A DNA stretch of 38,903 nt, taken from assembly GCA_003162245.1 (NCBI GenBank), contig PMMM01000258.1:50875-89777 (forward strand), in the 5' to 3' direction. The notes under the pieces are model-generated. The model made no database searches and was not told the DNA's origin. It saw only the letters and a list, made by a program, of their open reading frames with translations. Source of the stretch: Phycisphaerales bacterium. Its GTDB lineage: Bacteria; Planctomycetota; Phycisphaerae; UBA1845; Fen-1342. The number at the start of each line of letters is the position of its first letter. Positions within the stretch are counted from its first letter, which is position 1. Shown piece by piece: positions 16,191 through 24,830 of this stretch. The position numbers were made by a program, and so were the translations under genes.

Positions 16191-16410
16191 CCTGCTTGAG
16201 CCGATAACTGCGGCCACAGCGTGTCTTCGCCGCGCAGAGAGGCGACACGACCCCGATCCGCGGCTGCGCCTTTATCGCCACCCGAACGAAACATTCGGCC
16301 CGCCCGAGTGAGCTTCGCCGCTTACCCCGTCCCTTCCGCGCCCCCGCGCAAAACCAAGCCTACAGTTCTTGTGTCAGGAGTTGTCGTGCTCCAACGGAGG
16401 AGCTTGCGCT

Positions 16411-17157
16411 ATGGGACGCTGTCTGTGTGGCCTGCTCGGAGCAACTATACTCCTCGCGGGCTGCGCCGCGCCAGGCCCCGCAGCGGCACCCGGCATCCTG
16501 CAACATGCCGCGCAACAGGCGTCCGCCTCCGTCGTGCACATCCGCACCACGTTCCCCGCGCAGACCCAGGCCGACAATCCGCCGGCTACCGCCCGCCCCA
16601 CGTCCTGGCGATCCGGCGGCACCGGCGTCACCATCGGCGCGGGCCTGATTCTCACCGACGAGCACGTCGTTCACGACGCGCTCGAGATCGCCGTCTGCCT
16701 GCCGGACGGCTCATGGCGACCGGTCGAGCGCGTCGTCACCGATCGCGCTTTCGACCTGGCCCTGTTGCGCGTCACCGGCGCCGACCTGCCGGCGATCGCT
16801 TTCTCCGACGCATACGCCTCGCCGGGAACGCCGGTCATCGCCCTCGGCCGTCCGGCTGCCGGCACGACCCACTGCGCGCGTTCGGGCGTTGTCACGAACG
16901 ACGCCGCTTCTCTCCAAGATCAACTCGACCCCGCGCGCCGCCGCGATTATGCCTACCTGATCGAGAGCACGGTCCGCCTCGAGCCCGGTTTCAGCGGTGG
17001 GCCGCTGCTGGATGCCGCCGGCCGTCTCATCGGGCTCAACGTGGCGACGTCCGACTCGACGGACACCGGCGAATGCCGCGGCTACGCCCTGCCGCTGAAC
17101 AAGCGCGTCCGCGCCGCCCTCGCGCGGATGGTCGCGCAGGCAAACCAGCCTCACTAA
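16411..17157 (+). CDS. Trypsin-like (DegP-type) serine protease lipoprotein without PDZ domain
   Basis: 248 residues from the ATG at 16411 with GGAGG at 16396-16400. Signal peptide ending in LLAGC (Cys18). The catalytic triad is complete: His85 in TDEHVVHDA, Asp115 in RAFDLALLRV, Ser195 in EPGFSGGPLLDAAGRLIGLNV-type context. The chain ends after the protease domain, with no PDZ domain, so it is shorter than DegP/HtrA. It should act outside the inner membrane in protein quality control or processing. It is convergent with the DUF89 gene, 11 bases apart. A TACAGT (-10-like) is at 16361-16366. Confidence 0.9.
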   Translation: MGRCLCGLLGATILLAGCAAPGPAAAPGILQHAAQQASASVVHIRTTFPAQTQADNPPATARPTSWRSGGTGVTIGAGLILTDEHVVHDALEIAVCLPDGSWRPVERVVTDRAFDLALLRVTGADLPAIAFSDAYASPGTPVIALGRPAAGTTHCARSGVVTNDAASLQDQLDPARRRDYAYLIESTVRLEPGFSGGPLLDAAGRLIGLNVATSDSTDTGECRGYALPLNKRVRAALARMVAQANQPH

Positions 17158-17168
17158 GCCCATCCACG

Positions 17169-18227
17169 TCACCCCGCCGCGGCCTCGAAGCGGAAAACAC
17201 AGTCGAACAGCTTGCCGCCCGCCCGCCGCGCGACCGCCTCGTCCTTGATGACCGCGCTCCACAGCGTGTCGCAGCCGAAACGCACGTGGAAATTGCTCTC
17301 GATTGCCCGCCCCATCCCGTGCAGCATCAGCAGGTCGGCGTCGCGCGTCGCCGCGACGAAGTCGGCTGACAGTCGTGTCAGGTCGATCAACGGGGCGGTG
17401 CTGCCGGTGGCGGCCACCCGCAGCCGGCCGTCGCGCACGGCCTCCGCCAGCAACCGGTCGACCGCGCCGCATCGCTCCAGCAGCGGACCCAGCTCCGCCG
17501 CCGTGATGTCGTTCAGCGCCGGCCGCGAATTCGCCGCCAGCGTCACGCGGGTCCCGTGCGCCACCATCCAGCGCGCCAGCGGCACGCAGCCCAGCACGAT
17601 GTCGCCGCCCGCGTTGTCCACGAAGAAGACCGCGTGCCGGTAGGAGGGCTGCGTCTCCCAACGCCGCCACCACGCGTCCAGGTCGTCCCGCAACCACGGC
17701 CGCGGCGGCAAGGTCGCACGCGTCGCGTGAAACGCGCTGTTCCCCTCCCGATGCCGGTCGATCGTCGCCCGCGCCCCCAGGTCGAAGATGTTGCCCGCCA
17801 GCAGCCCCGCCGCCAGCAGCGCGCGACGATCCGCCGGCGTCGCCGCGTGCAGCTCGGCCAACACGCCCGGCAGAAGTCGCAGCGCCGCTTCATTTGCCTG
17901 CTGTTTGATCTCCTCGAAGGGGTCCGTGAACCCGTGCCGGGCGAGCAGTCCTTCGCGCACCTCGGTGAACAGCAGGATGTCCAGCCGCTCATATTGCTCC
18001 GGGTGGCTGCTGATGTCGTCGAGCGCCGCGTGGTATTCGGCACGAAAGGCCGCGGACCGGCCGCCGTCCACTTCCGTCCCCGCCGGCCGAATCAACGGCA
18101 GCACGACCTCCTCCAGGTGCCAGCGGAAGAGCGCGACCCAGTACTCGCGACCGGCGGCATCCGCCCGCAGGTCCCACTCGCAGGGCCGGTAGCGCTCGCC
18201 ATCCAGAAGCTGTGCCAGTTGTGCCAT
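17169..18227 (-). CDS. DUF89 damage-control phosphatase, PANK4-like
   Basis: 352 residues; GGAGG four bases before the ATG. Metal-site motifs of the DUF89/ARMT1 family are clear: NIFDLGA (146-152), FVDNAGGD (202-209, Asp204/Asn205), AANSRPALNDIT (231-242, Asp240), and LLMLHGMGRAIESN late in the chain. The last two phrases resemble the phosphatase half of human PANK4, which removes phosphate from 4'-phosphopantetheine or its damaged forms; no kinase half is present. Plausible role: cytoplasmic metabolite repair; the substrate is inferred. The gene is divergent from the DHH gene with 53 bases between the starts. Confidence 0.9.
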   Translation of the reverse strand: MAQLAQLLDGERYRPCEWDLRADAAGREYWVALFRWHLEEVVLPLIRPAGTEVDGGRSAAFRAEYHAALDDISSHPEQYERLDILLFTEVREGLLARHGFTDPFEEIKQQANEAALRLLPGVLAELHAATPADRRALLAAGLLAGNIFDLGARATIDRHREGNSAFHATRATLPPRPWLRDDLDAWWRRWETQPSYRHAVFFVDNAGGDIVLGCVPLARWMVAHGTRVTLAANSRPALNDITAAELGPLLERCGAVDRLLAEAVRDGRLRVAATGSTAPLIDLTRLSADFVAATRDADLLMLHGMGRAIESNFHVRFGCDTLWSAVIKDEAVARRAGGKLFDCVFRFEAAAG

Positions 18228-18265
18228 TCATCCTCCACGGCGCTGCCGCGCGGGCCCGCAGCGCC

Positions 18266-18271
18266 TACAAT
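18266..18271 (+). promoter_or_regulatory. -10-like TACAAT directly before the DHH gene
   Basis: TACAAT ends nine bases before the ATG at 18281. Transcription starting about seven bases after it would begin at the start codon itself, giving a leaderless mRNA; no ribosome site is present. Confidence 0.4.
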
Positions 18272-18280
18272 CTGCCCATC

Positions 18281-19297
18281 ATGGTCGACCCACTCGAATA
18301 CCACAACGTCGGCGCCTGGCTGGAACACTGCCGGCGCCCGCTGCTCGTCACGCACCAGCGGCCTGACGGTGACGCGCTCGGCGCCGTGGCCGCCGTGACG
18401 CTCGCGCTCCGCACCCGCGGGCTCGACCCGCGTCCGACGCTCTTCGAGACATTCCCCGCGCGCTACAACTGGTTGCTGCGCGACCTGGTGCCGTGGCGCC
18501 GTTGGGATCAGGAACGGGCCGCCCTCGAGGCCGAGTGCGATGCGCTCGTGATCGTCGATACCTGCGCGTCCGCCCAACTCGAGCCGATCGCCGATTTCTT
18601 GCCGCGCGCGCCGCGCACGCTCGTCGTCGACCACCACGCAAAGCCCGACCCGATCGCGACGCGCCCCGGCGACCTGCGGCTCCTGGACGAGTCCGCCGGC
18701 GCCGTGTGCCTTGTCCTGACCGAGCTGATGGGCGCGCTCGGCGTGCCGCTCAATCCGCCGCTGGCGAACGCCCTGTTCATCGGGCTGGCCACGGATTGCG
18801 GGTGGTTCCGGTACTCGAACACGGACGCGCGCGTGCTGCGTATCGCAACGGAATTGGCCAACGCCGGAGCGGTGCCGAACACCATCTATCGGGCGGTCTA
18901 CGAGCAGGAAGCCCCCGCCCGCCTGCGGCTGACGGCCCGCCTGTTGCAGTCGCTGAAGCTGCTGGCCGGCGACCGCCTCGCGGTGCTGACGCTGCGGCAG
19001 GCGGATTTTGCCGCGGCGGGTGCGGATTCGACGATGACCGAGGACCTCGTGAACGAGCCCTCGCGTCTGGGCTGCGTCGAGGCGACGATCCTGTTCACCG
19101 AGGAGCCGGACGGGCGGGTACGCGTCAATTTCCGCAGCAAGGCGGCGCTCGACGCGAGCAAGTCGGCGTTCGACGTGGCCGCGCTCGCCCGCAGCTTCGG
19201 CGGCGGCGGACACGCGCGCGCGGCCGGTGCCCGTCCGCCCGGGAGCTGGGACGACGTCGTCGCCCGCGTCACCGCCGCAACCGTCGCTGCCCTGTAG
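18281..19297 (+). CDS. DHH/DHHA1 phosphoesterase, NrnA-like
   Basis: 338 residues from the ATG at 18281. DHH-family metal motifs are in order: THQRPDGDALGA (His25, Asp29, Asp31), VIVDTCA (Asp93), VVDHHAKPD (DHH at 117-119), GLATDCGWFRYSN, then the DHHA1 domain ending in SFGGGGHARAAGA. NrnA-type enzymes degrade short RNAs (nanoRNA) and 3'-phosphoadenosine 5'-phosphate in the cytoplasm. No ribosome site is seen before the ATG (possible leaderless start). The stop codon TAG (19295-19297) is part of the first copy of a 21-base repeat that follows the gene. Confidence 0.93.
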   Translation: MVDPLEYHNVGAWLEHCRRPLLVTHQRPDGDALGAVAAVTLALRTRGLDPRPTLFETFPARYNWLLRDLVPWRRWDQERAALEAECDALVIVDTCASAQLEPIADFLPRAPRTLVVDHHAKPDPIATRPGDLRLLDESAGAVCLVLTELMGALGVPLNPPLANALFIGLATDCGWFRYSNTDARVLRIATELANAGAVPNTIYRAVYEQEAPARLRLTARLLQSLKLLAGDRLAVLTLRQADFAAAGADSTMTEDLVNEPSRLGCVEATILFTEEPDGRVRVNFRSKAALDASKSAFDVAALARSFGGGGHARAAGARPPGSWDDVVARVTAATVAAL

Positions 19298-19361
19298 CGG
19301 CCAACCCCGCAGATGTAGCGGTCGCCCCCGTGAATGCAGCGGCCGACCCCCGTGTCGGCCG
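19293..19361 (+). repeat. Tandem 21-bp repeats ending in a CCCCGT-loop hairpin
   Basis: Three units start at 19293, 19314 and 19335, exactly 21 bases apart, each beginning TG[TC]AGCGG and containing the C-rich core. Only the third is complete: CGGCCGAC (19340-19347) pairs with GTCGGCCG (19354-19361) around the loop CCCCGT. The first unit contains the DHH gene's stop codon. Related hairpins are at 30009 and 30726. Confidence 0.75.
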
Positions 19362-19417
19362 TAGACCACCAAAGAACCCGCGTAGCGCGCGAATATCCCG
19401 CCCGGTGTGTGTTCACC

Positions 19418-19452
19418 CCAAATCCAGAATCCAAAATCTAAAGTCCAAAATG
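19418..19452. repeat. Five heptads of the CAAAATC type
   Basis: CCAAATC, CAGAATC, CAAAATC, TAAAGTC, CAAAATG follow each other with a period of exactly seven. It is AT-rich in an otherwise GC-rich region and lies between convergent genes. The interval 19298-19467 holds only this and the preceding repeat. Confidence 0.75.
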
Positions 19453-19467
19453 TCTGGCTGGCGACGC

Positions 19468-20904
19468 CTATCGCGCGCCGCCCCCCTCGAGCATCGCCCG
19501 GCACGCCTGCACCGGCAAATCCGCCCCGGCCTCCGTGTTCATCAACAGCGCAAACGCCAGCACCGTGCCGTCGGGCCGCGTCAGGTACCCCGCCAACCCA
19601 CGCACGCCCTCGATCGAGCCGGTCTTACCGCGCAGTCGGCCGCGGAGCGCCGGATCAGAATACCGATGCCGCATCGAGCCGAGTTCTCCGGCCTCCGCCA
19701 GGCTCGCCAGAAACACGTCCGCGTGGCGGTGCCGGTGCATGAGCACGAGCAGCCGCGTGATCTGCGCCGCCGTCACGCGGTTCCGGTGACTCAGCCCGCT
19801 GCCGTCGCGGATGGCTGCCCCCGACATATCGACGCCCATCCGCCCTAACGTCTCCAGAAGCACCGCCCGCCCGCTGTCCCAACTTCCCCCCGCGTCGCCC
19901 GTCGCCCGCCCGTCCGCACCATACACCCCCAGCGATTTCAGCAGACACTCCGCAAAGAGGTTCTGGCTGAACCTGTTCGCTCGCCAGAGCACATCCGGCA
20001 GCGGCGTGCGATACGTCGCCACCAGCGTGGCTCGCGCCAGTGCGTCGGCCGGCAGTCGCCGACACGCGACGCTTCCCTGCACCTGGATGCCGCGTTTCTC
20101 GAATGCTTCTTTCAGCGCCGCGCCGAAGAACGCGCTTGGCCGCCGCACGCAGACGGGACTCAGCGCGCCGCCTTTGGCCGCCGTACCGGTCAGCTCGAGG
20201 CCGTCGCCGCTGGCCCGGCGTCGCAGCACCGGGTGCTGACGCTTTGCGAGCTTCAGGTCGTTCCGCAGGAAGTCCGCGGGCAGCTCGGGCTGCGATTTCG
20301 CCTCAATCCGCCCGCCGCGCACCGCCAGCGTGACGTCCACGCAATTATCGTTCAGGTTCAGCCCGCCGACCGGGGCCTGGTACCACGTGTCGGCCTGTCC
20401 GTCCGGCCAATCGGGGTGCACCCACTGCTCGTCGAACACGCTGTCGTCGAGCACGATCCCGCTCAGGCTCGTCACCCCGCGGGCTCGCACCGCCGCCGCC
20501 CACTCGTCGAACGCGTGGTCAGGATTCTGGTTGTGCCGGTCCGCAATCCGCTCGTCGCCGATGGCTGGATCGCCCGCTCCGACCACCCACAGCTCGGTGC
20601 CCTGTAGGTACACGCGCGTCTGGTACTCGAAACCCGGCCCCAGGCGCTCTAGCGCCGCCGCCGTGACGAACAGCTTTTGCACGCTCGCCGGCTTCAGCGG
20701 CGTATCGGCTTGGTGCTCATACAGGACCGTACCGCTTTCCGCATCCGCGACGACCAGACCCACCGCATTCGCCTGCGGCAGTCGCGCCAGCAGGGCATCC
20801 AGCCGCTCCGCGACGCCTTGCGCGCCGCCGCGGGCCGCAGCCCCAGTCAGGGCCACAAAGACGAAGACGACGAGCCGCACCGCCCGCATACGCTGCTCAG
20901 GCAC
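19468..20904 (-). CDS. dacB: D-alanyl-D-alanine carboxypeptidase/endopeptidase (PBP4, S13)
   Basis: 478 residues. The GTG at 20904 is preferred because GAGGAG lies eight bases upstream; an ATG at 20889 lacks a ribosome site. An N-terminal signal peptide (VRLVVFVFVALTGAAARGGAQ) exports it. The penicillin-binding motifs are all present: SVQK (SxxK, Ser74/Lys77), DGSGLSHRN (SxN region, near 370) and KTGS (near 433). Peptidase S13 enzymes trim or cleave peptidoglycan cross-links in the periplasm. The long insert between SxxK and SxN, typical of PBP4, is present. The start overlaps the end of the RluD gene by eight bases, so translation may be coupled. Confidence 0.93.
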   Translation of the reverse strand: MPEQRMRAVRLVVFVFVALTGAAARGGAQGVAERLDALLARLPQANAVGLVVADAESGTVLYEHQADTPLKPASVQKLFVTAAALERLGPGFEYQTRVYLQGTELWVVGAGDPAIGDERIADRHNQNPDHAFDEWAAAVRARGVTSLSGIVLDDSVFDEQWVHPDWPDGQADTWYQAPVGGLNLNDNCVDVTLAVRGGRIEAKSQPELPADFLRNDLKLAKRQHPVLRRRASGDGLELTGTAAKGGALSPVCVRRPSAFFGAALKEAFEKRGIQVQGSVACRRLPADALARATLVATYRTPLPDVLWRANRFSQNLFAECLLKSLGVYGADGRATGDAGGSWDSGRAVLLETLGRMGVDMSGAAIRDGSGLSHRNRVTAAQITRLLVLMHRHRHADVFLASLAEAGELGSMRHRYSDPALRGRLRGKTGSIEGVRGLAGYLTRPDGTVLAFALLMNTEAGADLPVQACRAMLEGGGAR

Positions 20905-21925
20905 GCGTTTGACTCCTCAGCAGATTCACCGCCCGCTTGAACGGCGGCGGAAACGGCGCCTCCAGCTCCATCGTCTGCTCCAGAATCGGGTGCCGGAACT
21001 GGATCTTCCACGCGTGCAGCGCCTGGTGCGCGAAGATCGGCTCCACCGACCCCGTCCCGAGGATGTCGAACTCGCTCAGCGCCCGCCCGCCGTACATCGT
21101 GTCGCCCGCGATCGGGTGCCCGATGTACGACATGTGCACCCGCAACTGGTGCGTGCGCCCCGTCTTCGGCATCAGCTTGACCAGCGCGTAGCCGCGGTAC
21201 CGCTCCGCCACCTCGTAGGATGTGACCGCGTTCTTGGCGAGGTCGATCTTGTTCTCGCGCACCATGACCGCGAATTTCTCGCGCACGACCGGATGAACGC
21301 CGATCGGCTTGTCGATCGTGTCCCCGTCGAGGTGCGGGCTGCCCTGCACGATCGCCAGGTATGTCTTCTGCGTCGTCCGCCGTTCGAACTGGAGCGAAAG
21401 CCGCCAGTGCGCCTCATCCGTCTTCGCTACCAGCATGATCCCGGTCGTGTTCTTGTCCAGTCGGTGCACGATCCCCGGGCGAAACGGGTCCTCGCCGTGG
21501 CTGAGCTCATTCGCGTAATGCACCAGCCCGTTGACCAGCGTCTCGGTCTGGTCCCCGTGCGCCGGGTGGCAGATGATCCCCGCCGGCTTGTTCAACGCCA
21601 GCATGTGATCGTCTTCGTACACGATGTCCAGCGCCATCGCCTGCGGAATCACCTCCCGCGGCTCCGGCGGCGGGATCACCAGCTCGACCACGTCCCCGCC
21701 GTTCATCTCATAGCTCGACTTGGTCGTCGCCCCGTTCACCGTCACCGCCCCCTGCTTGATTAGCCGCTGAATCGTCGTGCGCGACAGACGCGGGAACCGC
21801 CCGTGCAGGTACTTGTCCAGCCGCCGCCCCGGCAGCTTCCGCCGGATGCGCAACCGCACGCGCTCCGCCTGATCCTCGTCAATCGGAATCGGCCGCTCGA
21901 GGATGTCCTCGTCGTCGGGCCTCAC
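20897..21925 (-). CDS. RluD-family 23S rRNA pseudouridine synthase
   Basis: 342 residues from the GTG at 21925, which overlaps the stop of the upstream gene in GTGA; a longer frame reaching 22339 merely crosses that gene. An S4 RNA-binding domain (about 34-85, RRLDKYLHGRFPRLSRTTIQ) is followed by the PseudoU_synth_2 domain with catalytic Asp157 in HRLDKNTTG and the typical KPAGIICHPAHG and GRTHQLRVHMSYIGHPIAGD. RluD modifies helix 69 uridines of 23S rRNA; the exact site used here cannot be told from RluC/RluA relatives, though S4 presence and order favour RluD. Overlaps neighbours at both ends. Confidence 0.94.
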   Translation of the reverse strand: MRPDDEDILERPIPIDEDQAERVRLRIRRKLPGRRLDKYLHGRFPRLSRTTIQRLIKQGAVTVNGATTKSSYEMNGGDVVELVIPPPEPREVIPQAMALDIVYEDDHMLALNKPAGIICHPAHGDQTETLVNGLVHYANELSHGEDPFRPGIVHRLDKNTTGIMLVAKTDEAHWRLSLQFERRTTQKTYLAIVQGSPHLDGDTIDKPIGVHPVVREKFAVMVRENKIDLAKNAVTSYEVAERYRGYALVKLMPKTGRTHQLRVHMSYIGHPIAGDTMYGGRALSEFDILGTGSVEPIFAHQALHAWKIQFRHPILEQTMELEAPFPPPFKRAVNLLRSQTRA

Positions 21926-22812
21926 GGTGACTGGCTGGGCGCTGGCGGGGGAGCCTCCGGCTTCGGCTCTTCGGCCGGTGGGTCGCCGGGCGGGGGGCTC
22001 GGCTGGCCCGGTGGCTCCGTGGGCGGCGGCGGCGGCGGCCCCACGGGTCCGGGCGCGGGCGTGCCCGACTGCCGCTGGTTCAGAAAGGCCTGAATCTGCT
22101 CGGGCGTCATCTTCTGCGCGCCCGGCATCGGCATCCCGACTGATTCCCCCGCTGGCGCCGGCCCCGCCGTAAACGCGATCGCCGTCTTCAACAACGTCGC
22201 CATCGTCTTGAGCCGCTCCGCAGCCAGTGTCGGGTAGGGCGTCCCCTTGAAGCGCGGCTCCTGTGTGATCTTCTGATACAACTCGGCGGCCTTGTCCAGC
22301 TGACTCTGGCGCGACGCCGGTTCCACCGTCGCCAGGCATTCGTGCGTGCTCCCTAGGGCAAACGACGCCGCGGCCTCCAGCGACGCCGGCGTATTCGGTC
22401 CGTGGATGATCTGCTCGAGTATCTGCACTGCCTCGGCGAACGCGGCTTGGCGCTCCTCGGGCTTGCTGAAGGCCTCCTGGACACGTTCGCGCGCCAAGCG
22501 CAGCCGCGCGTAGCCTTGCAGTCCCGGGTCCGACGTCTCCTGAATCAGGGCGCGCAGCTCGCTCGCCGCGCCGGCGGCGGCCGCTTGGTCCTTGCCGCTC
22601 AGCGTCATCTCGATGGTCCCCAGCCGCTGCCAGCCCTGTTCAAGCGTGTGCCGCTGGTGATAGGCCCAGACCCGCCAGGCCCCAAACGCGATCGCCACCA
22701 GCGCGAGCACGAGTAGCGTGTACCGTGTCGTCGGGCTGTTCCAGTCCCGCAATTGCGCCAGCGCCTCGGCCAACTCGTTCTGTTTCAGTTGATGTCGTTC
22801 GTCGGCTTTCAT
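21922..22812 (-). CDS. Membrane-anchored TPR protein with Pro-rich tail
   Basis: 296 residues from the ATG at 22812, with AGGTGG just upstream. A cytoplasmic N-terminus, one transmembrane helix (about 30-52, YTLLVLALVAIAFGAWRVWAY), then helical repeats of the TPR_21/YfgM type (QGYARLRLARERVQEAFSK, ASFALGSTHECLATVE), then a MTPEQIQAFLNQRQSG segment and a Pro/Glu-rich end. YfgM-like proteins sit at the secretion machinery and assist envelope protein folding; the likeness is in architecture only. It lies between a lipoprotein gene (26 bases upstream) and rluD (4-base overlap). Confidence 0.82.
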   Translation of the reverse strand: MKADERHQLKQNELAEALAQLRDWNSPTTRYTLLVLALVAIAFGAWRVWAYHQRHTLEQGWQRLGTIEMTLSGKDQAAAAGAASELRALIQETSDPGLQGYARLRLARERVQEAFSKPEERQAAFAEAVQILEQIIHGPNTPASLEAAASFALGSTHECLATVEPASRQSQLDKAAELYQKITQEPRFKGTPYPTLAAERLKTMATLLKTAIAFTAGPAPAGESVGMPMPGAQKMTPEQIQAFLNQRQSGTPAPGPVGPPPPPPTEPPGQPSPPPGDPPAEEPKPEAPPPAPSQSP

Positions 22813-22838
22813 CCATCCACCTGTGCGGCGTTGCCTGG

Positions 22839-23333
22839 TTACGGCTGGTAGCCGGGCGGTCTCGCCTCGCCGGCCCCTTTCAGCAGCGGTCCGACGTCGA
22901 TGACGAGCGCCGCTTTTCCCTTGGCGGGACGCACGCGTACGTTGCAAACCTCGTTGTCGCTCTCGAAACGCAGGGCGTATTCGCCGTTGTTGAAACCCTT
23001 CTCCTTGAGCGTGAACTTGGCCGTCGGCATGTACTTCTCGTAAAAGCGCGCCACGTCGTCGGGCATCGCACCGCCGAGAAACTCGCACTGGCCGATCCGC
23101 GTCGCGCCGGCCTTCCGGGCCATGCTGCGCTCGTCGACGATCTGGAACCCGGCCGGCAGCGGGATTCCTTCCAGCACCGGGTGCTGCATCGGCGATACCG
23201 GCGGGGCCTGACCCGTCGACTGCCGGTTCCCGCCCAGCAGCTCACAGCCGGGCACGCCGCCGCACAGCACCAGCACCGCTCCGACGAGCAGCTTCTGCAT
23301 GCGGTTGGTCTCACGTGCCGTCGCCGCGTCCAT
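22839..23333 (-). CDS. Lipoprotein of unknown function
   Basis: 164 residues; the ATG at 23333 is supported by GAGGAG eight bases upstream, although an internal ATG at 23300 gives a shorter signal peptide. The lipobox is GVPGC (Cys30). The mature domain contains PLPAGFQIVDERS, DDVARFYEKYMPTAKFTLKEK and NVRVRPAKGKAALVIDVGP; the first two resemble a small alpha/beta domain common in planctomycete lipoproteins, but I cannot name a family. First gene of a four-gene minus-strand unit leading to dacB. Confidence 0.82.
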   Translation of the reverse strand: MDAATARETNRMQKLLVGAVLVLCGGVPGCELLGGNRQSTGQAPPVSPMQHPVLEGIPLPAGFQIVDERSMARKAGATRIGQCEFLGGAMPDDVARFYEKYMPTAKFTLKEKGFNNGEYALRFESDNEVCNVRVRPAKGKAALVIDVGPLLKGAGEARPPGYQP

Positions 23334-23423
23334 CGTCGCATCTCCTCAACCAGCCCACGAATCCCGGATTCTGACGGAGATGGCGAGGCGCGTCAAATCC
23401 CACCCTCCCCGCGGCTCCCCACC

Positions 23424-23451
23424 TTGAGCCCGTCGCCGGCCCCGCTACAAT
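23424..23451 (+). promoter_or_regulatory. Sigma70-like promoter for the PIN-TRAM gene
   Basis: TTGAGC (23424-23429), 16 bases, TACAAT (23446-23451). It predicts a leader of about 120 bases before the ATG at 23579. The 245-base interval 23334-23578 separates divergent genes; beyond this promoter I see only a second -10-like TATAAG at 23470. Confidence 0.55.
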
Positions 23452-23578
23452 AGCCGTTCTGCGTCTCGGTATAAGCGTTCCGAGGTCATAACTCGCCGGC
23501 CGCGCCCGGTTCCACCGGCCGGCGGATGGTTCATCGCCTCAAGGGTTCATCGACCTTATATCATTCAAGGAAGCACCC

Positions 23579-24661
23579 ATGGTCCTCTGGTTCCTACGCT
23601 GCCTGTTTGTCCTGTTGCTTGTCGCCGTGTCATTCATGGCGATCGCCTCCGATACCGAGAGCTTTGGCCCCCGCGGCTACATGCTCGTGACCGCCGCCGC
23701 CGTGTTCGGCGTCGTCCTGGTCGGCGTGGACCTGTTCCTGACCCGCAAGTCCCTCGCCGCCCTGTCCGGCGCGTTCTTCGGCCTGGTCGTGGGCATGGTC
23801 TTCGCCTACGGCCTCACCTTCGTCGTCGACATGATGGTCCAGGTCTTCGGAAACGTCTCCAAATCCGAGCCGGGCTACAAAGACATCGCCCCGATCATCG
23901 GCGCGATCAAGCTGATGCTCGGCATCGTCTCCTGCTACGTCGCCATCAGCTTCATCCTCCAAAGCAAGGACGACATCCGCTTCGTGGTCCCCTACGTCGA
24001 GTTCGCCCGCCAGACGCGCGGCGCCCGGCCTCTGATCCTCGACACCTCCGTCATCATCGACGGCCGCATCGCCGACATCTGCGAGACCCGCATCATCGAC
24101 TCGCCCATCTTCATTCCCCGCTTCGTCCTCCAGGAGCTCCAGACCATCGCCGACAGCGCTGACAAGCTCAAACGCAACCGCGGCCGCCGCGGCCTCGACA
24201 TGCTCAACAAGCTCCAGACCAACGACAAGGTCGACATCCGCATCGCCGACACACGCCTCCCCAGCGTCGACGAGGCCGGCGACGTCGACCAGAAGCTCGT
24301 TGCCCTCGGCAAAAAACTCGACGGCCGCGTCGTCACCAACGACTACAACCTCAACAAAATCGCCCAGATCCGCGGCGTCGACGTGATCAATATCAACGAC
24401 CTCGCCAACGCCCTCAAACCCGTCGTCATGCCCGGCGAGATGCTCACCGTCCGCATCATCAAGCCGGGTGAAGAGATGGGCCAGGGCGTCGGCTACCTCG
24501 AAGACGGCACCATGGTCGTCGCCGAGAACACGCGCGAGAAGCTCAACGAGGAGGTCACGCTCACCGTTACCAGCGTGCTCCAAACCTCCGCCGGTCGCAT
24601 GATTTTCGGACGCCCCGAGGGCTCTCCCATCCTCCCCCGCCGCCCCCGCCCGCGCGCATAG
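23579..24661 (+). CDS. Integral membrane PIN/TRAM-domain protein (YacL-like)
   Basis: 360 residues; AAGGAAG precedes the ATG. Four N-terminal transmembrane helices (about 1-22, 35-54, 60-85, 105-127) are followed by a PIN nuclease domain starting PLILDTSVIIDGRIADI (acidic residues Asp154 and Asp160-region), with conserved VTNDYNLNKIA, and a C-terminal TRAM RNA-binding domain (GEMLTVRIIKPGEEMGQGVGYL...). The order TM-PIN-TRAM is that of B. subtilis YacL. PIN domains cut RNA; the membrane location suggests a role in RNA turnover at the membrane, but the substrate is not known. Codon choice is strongly GC3, like its neighbours. Confidence 0.93.
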   Translation: MVLWFLRCLFVLLLVAVSFMAIASDTESFGPRGYMLVTAAAVFGVVLVGVDLFLTRKSLAALSGAFFGLVVGMVFAYGLTFVVDMMVQVFGNVSKSEPGYKDIAPIIGAIKLMLGIVSCYVAISFILQSKDDIRFVVPYVEFARQTRGARPLILDTSVIIDGRIADICETRIIDSPIFIPRFVLQELQTIADSADKLKRNRGRRGLDMLNKLQTNDKVDIRIADTRLPSVDEAGDVDQKLVALGKKLDGRVVTNDYNLNKIAQIRGVDVININDLANALKPVVMPGEMLTVRIIKPGEEMGQGVGYLEDGTMVVAENTREKLNEEVTLTVTSVLQTSAGRMIFGRPEGSPILPRRPRPRA

Positions 24662-24830
24662 GAACCCGCCGCGCATTGCATAAACTCCCACCGGCCTCTG
24701 GCCGATTCCCGAATGGAGGAGCGCCGAGCGCAGGGTTCGCGCCCGCGGAGCGACACCGGCGACCCGCCTAGAATAGATCGACGGTGGTTCGCGGGCGGCG
24801 AGCACGCCACCACGCATCGGCGGCCATGAA

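Noticed and set aside
16221-17369. Open frame of 382 codons on the plus strand
   Set aside because: It overlaps the protease gene in another frame and is Arg/Pro-rich, a typical high-GC shadow.
19293-19361. CRISPR array
   Set aside because: The units are directly adjacent 21-mers with no spacers, and no cas gene is near.
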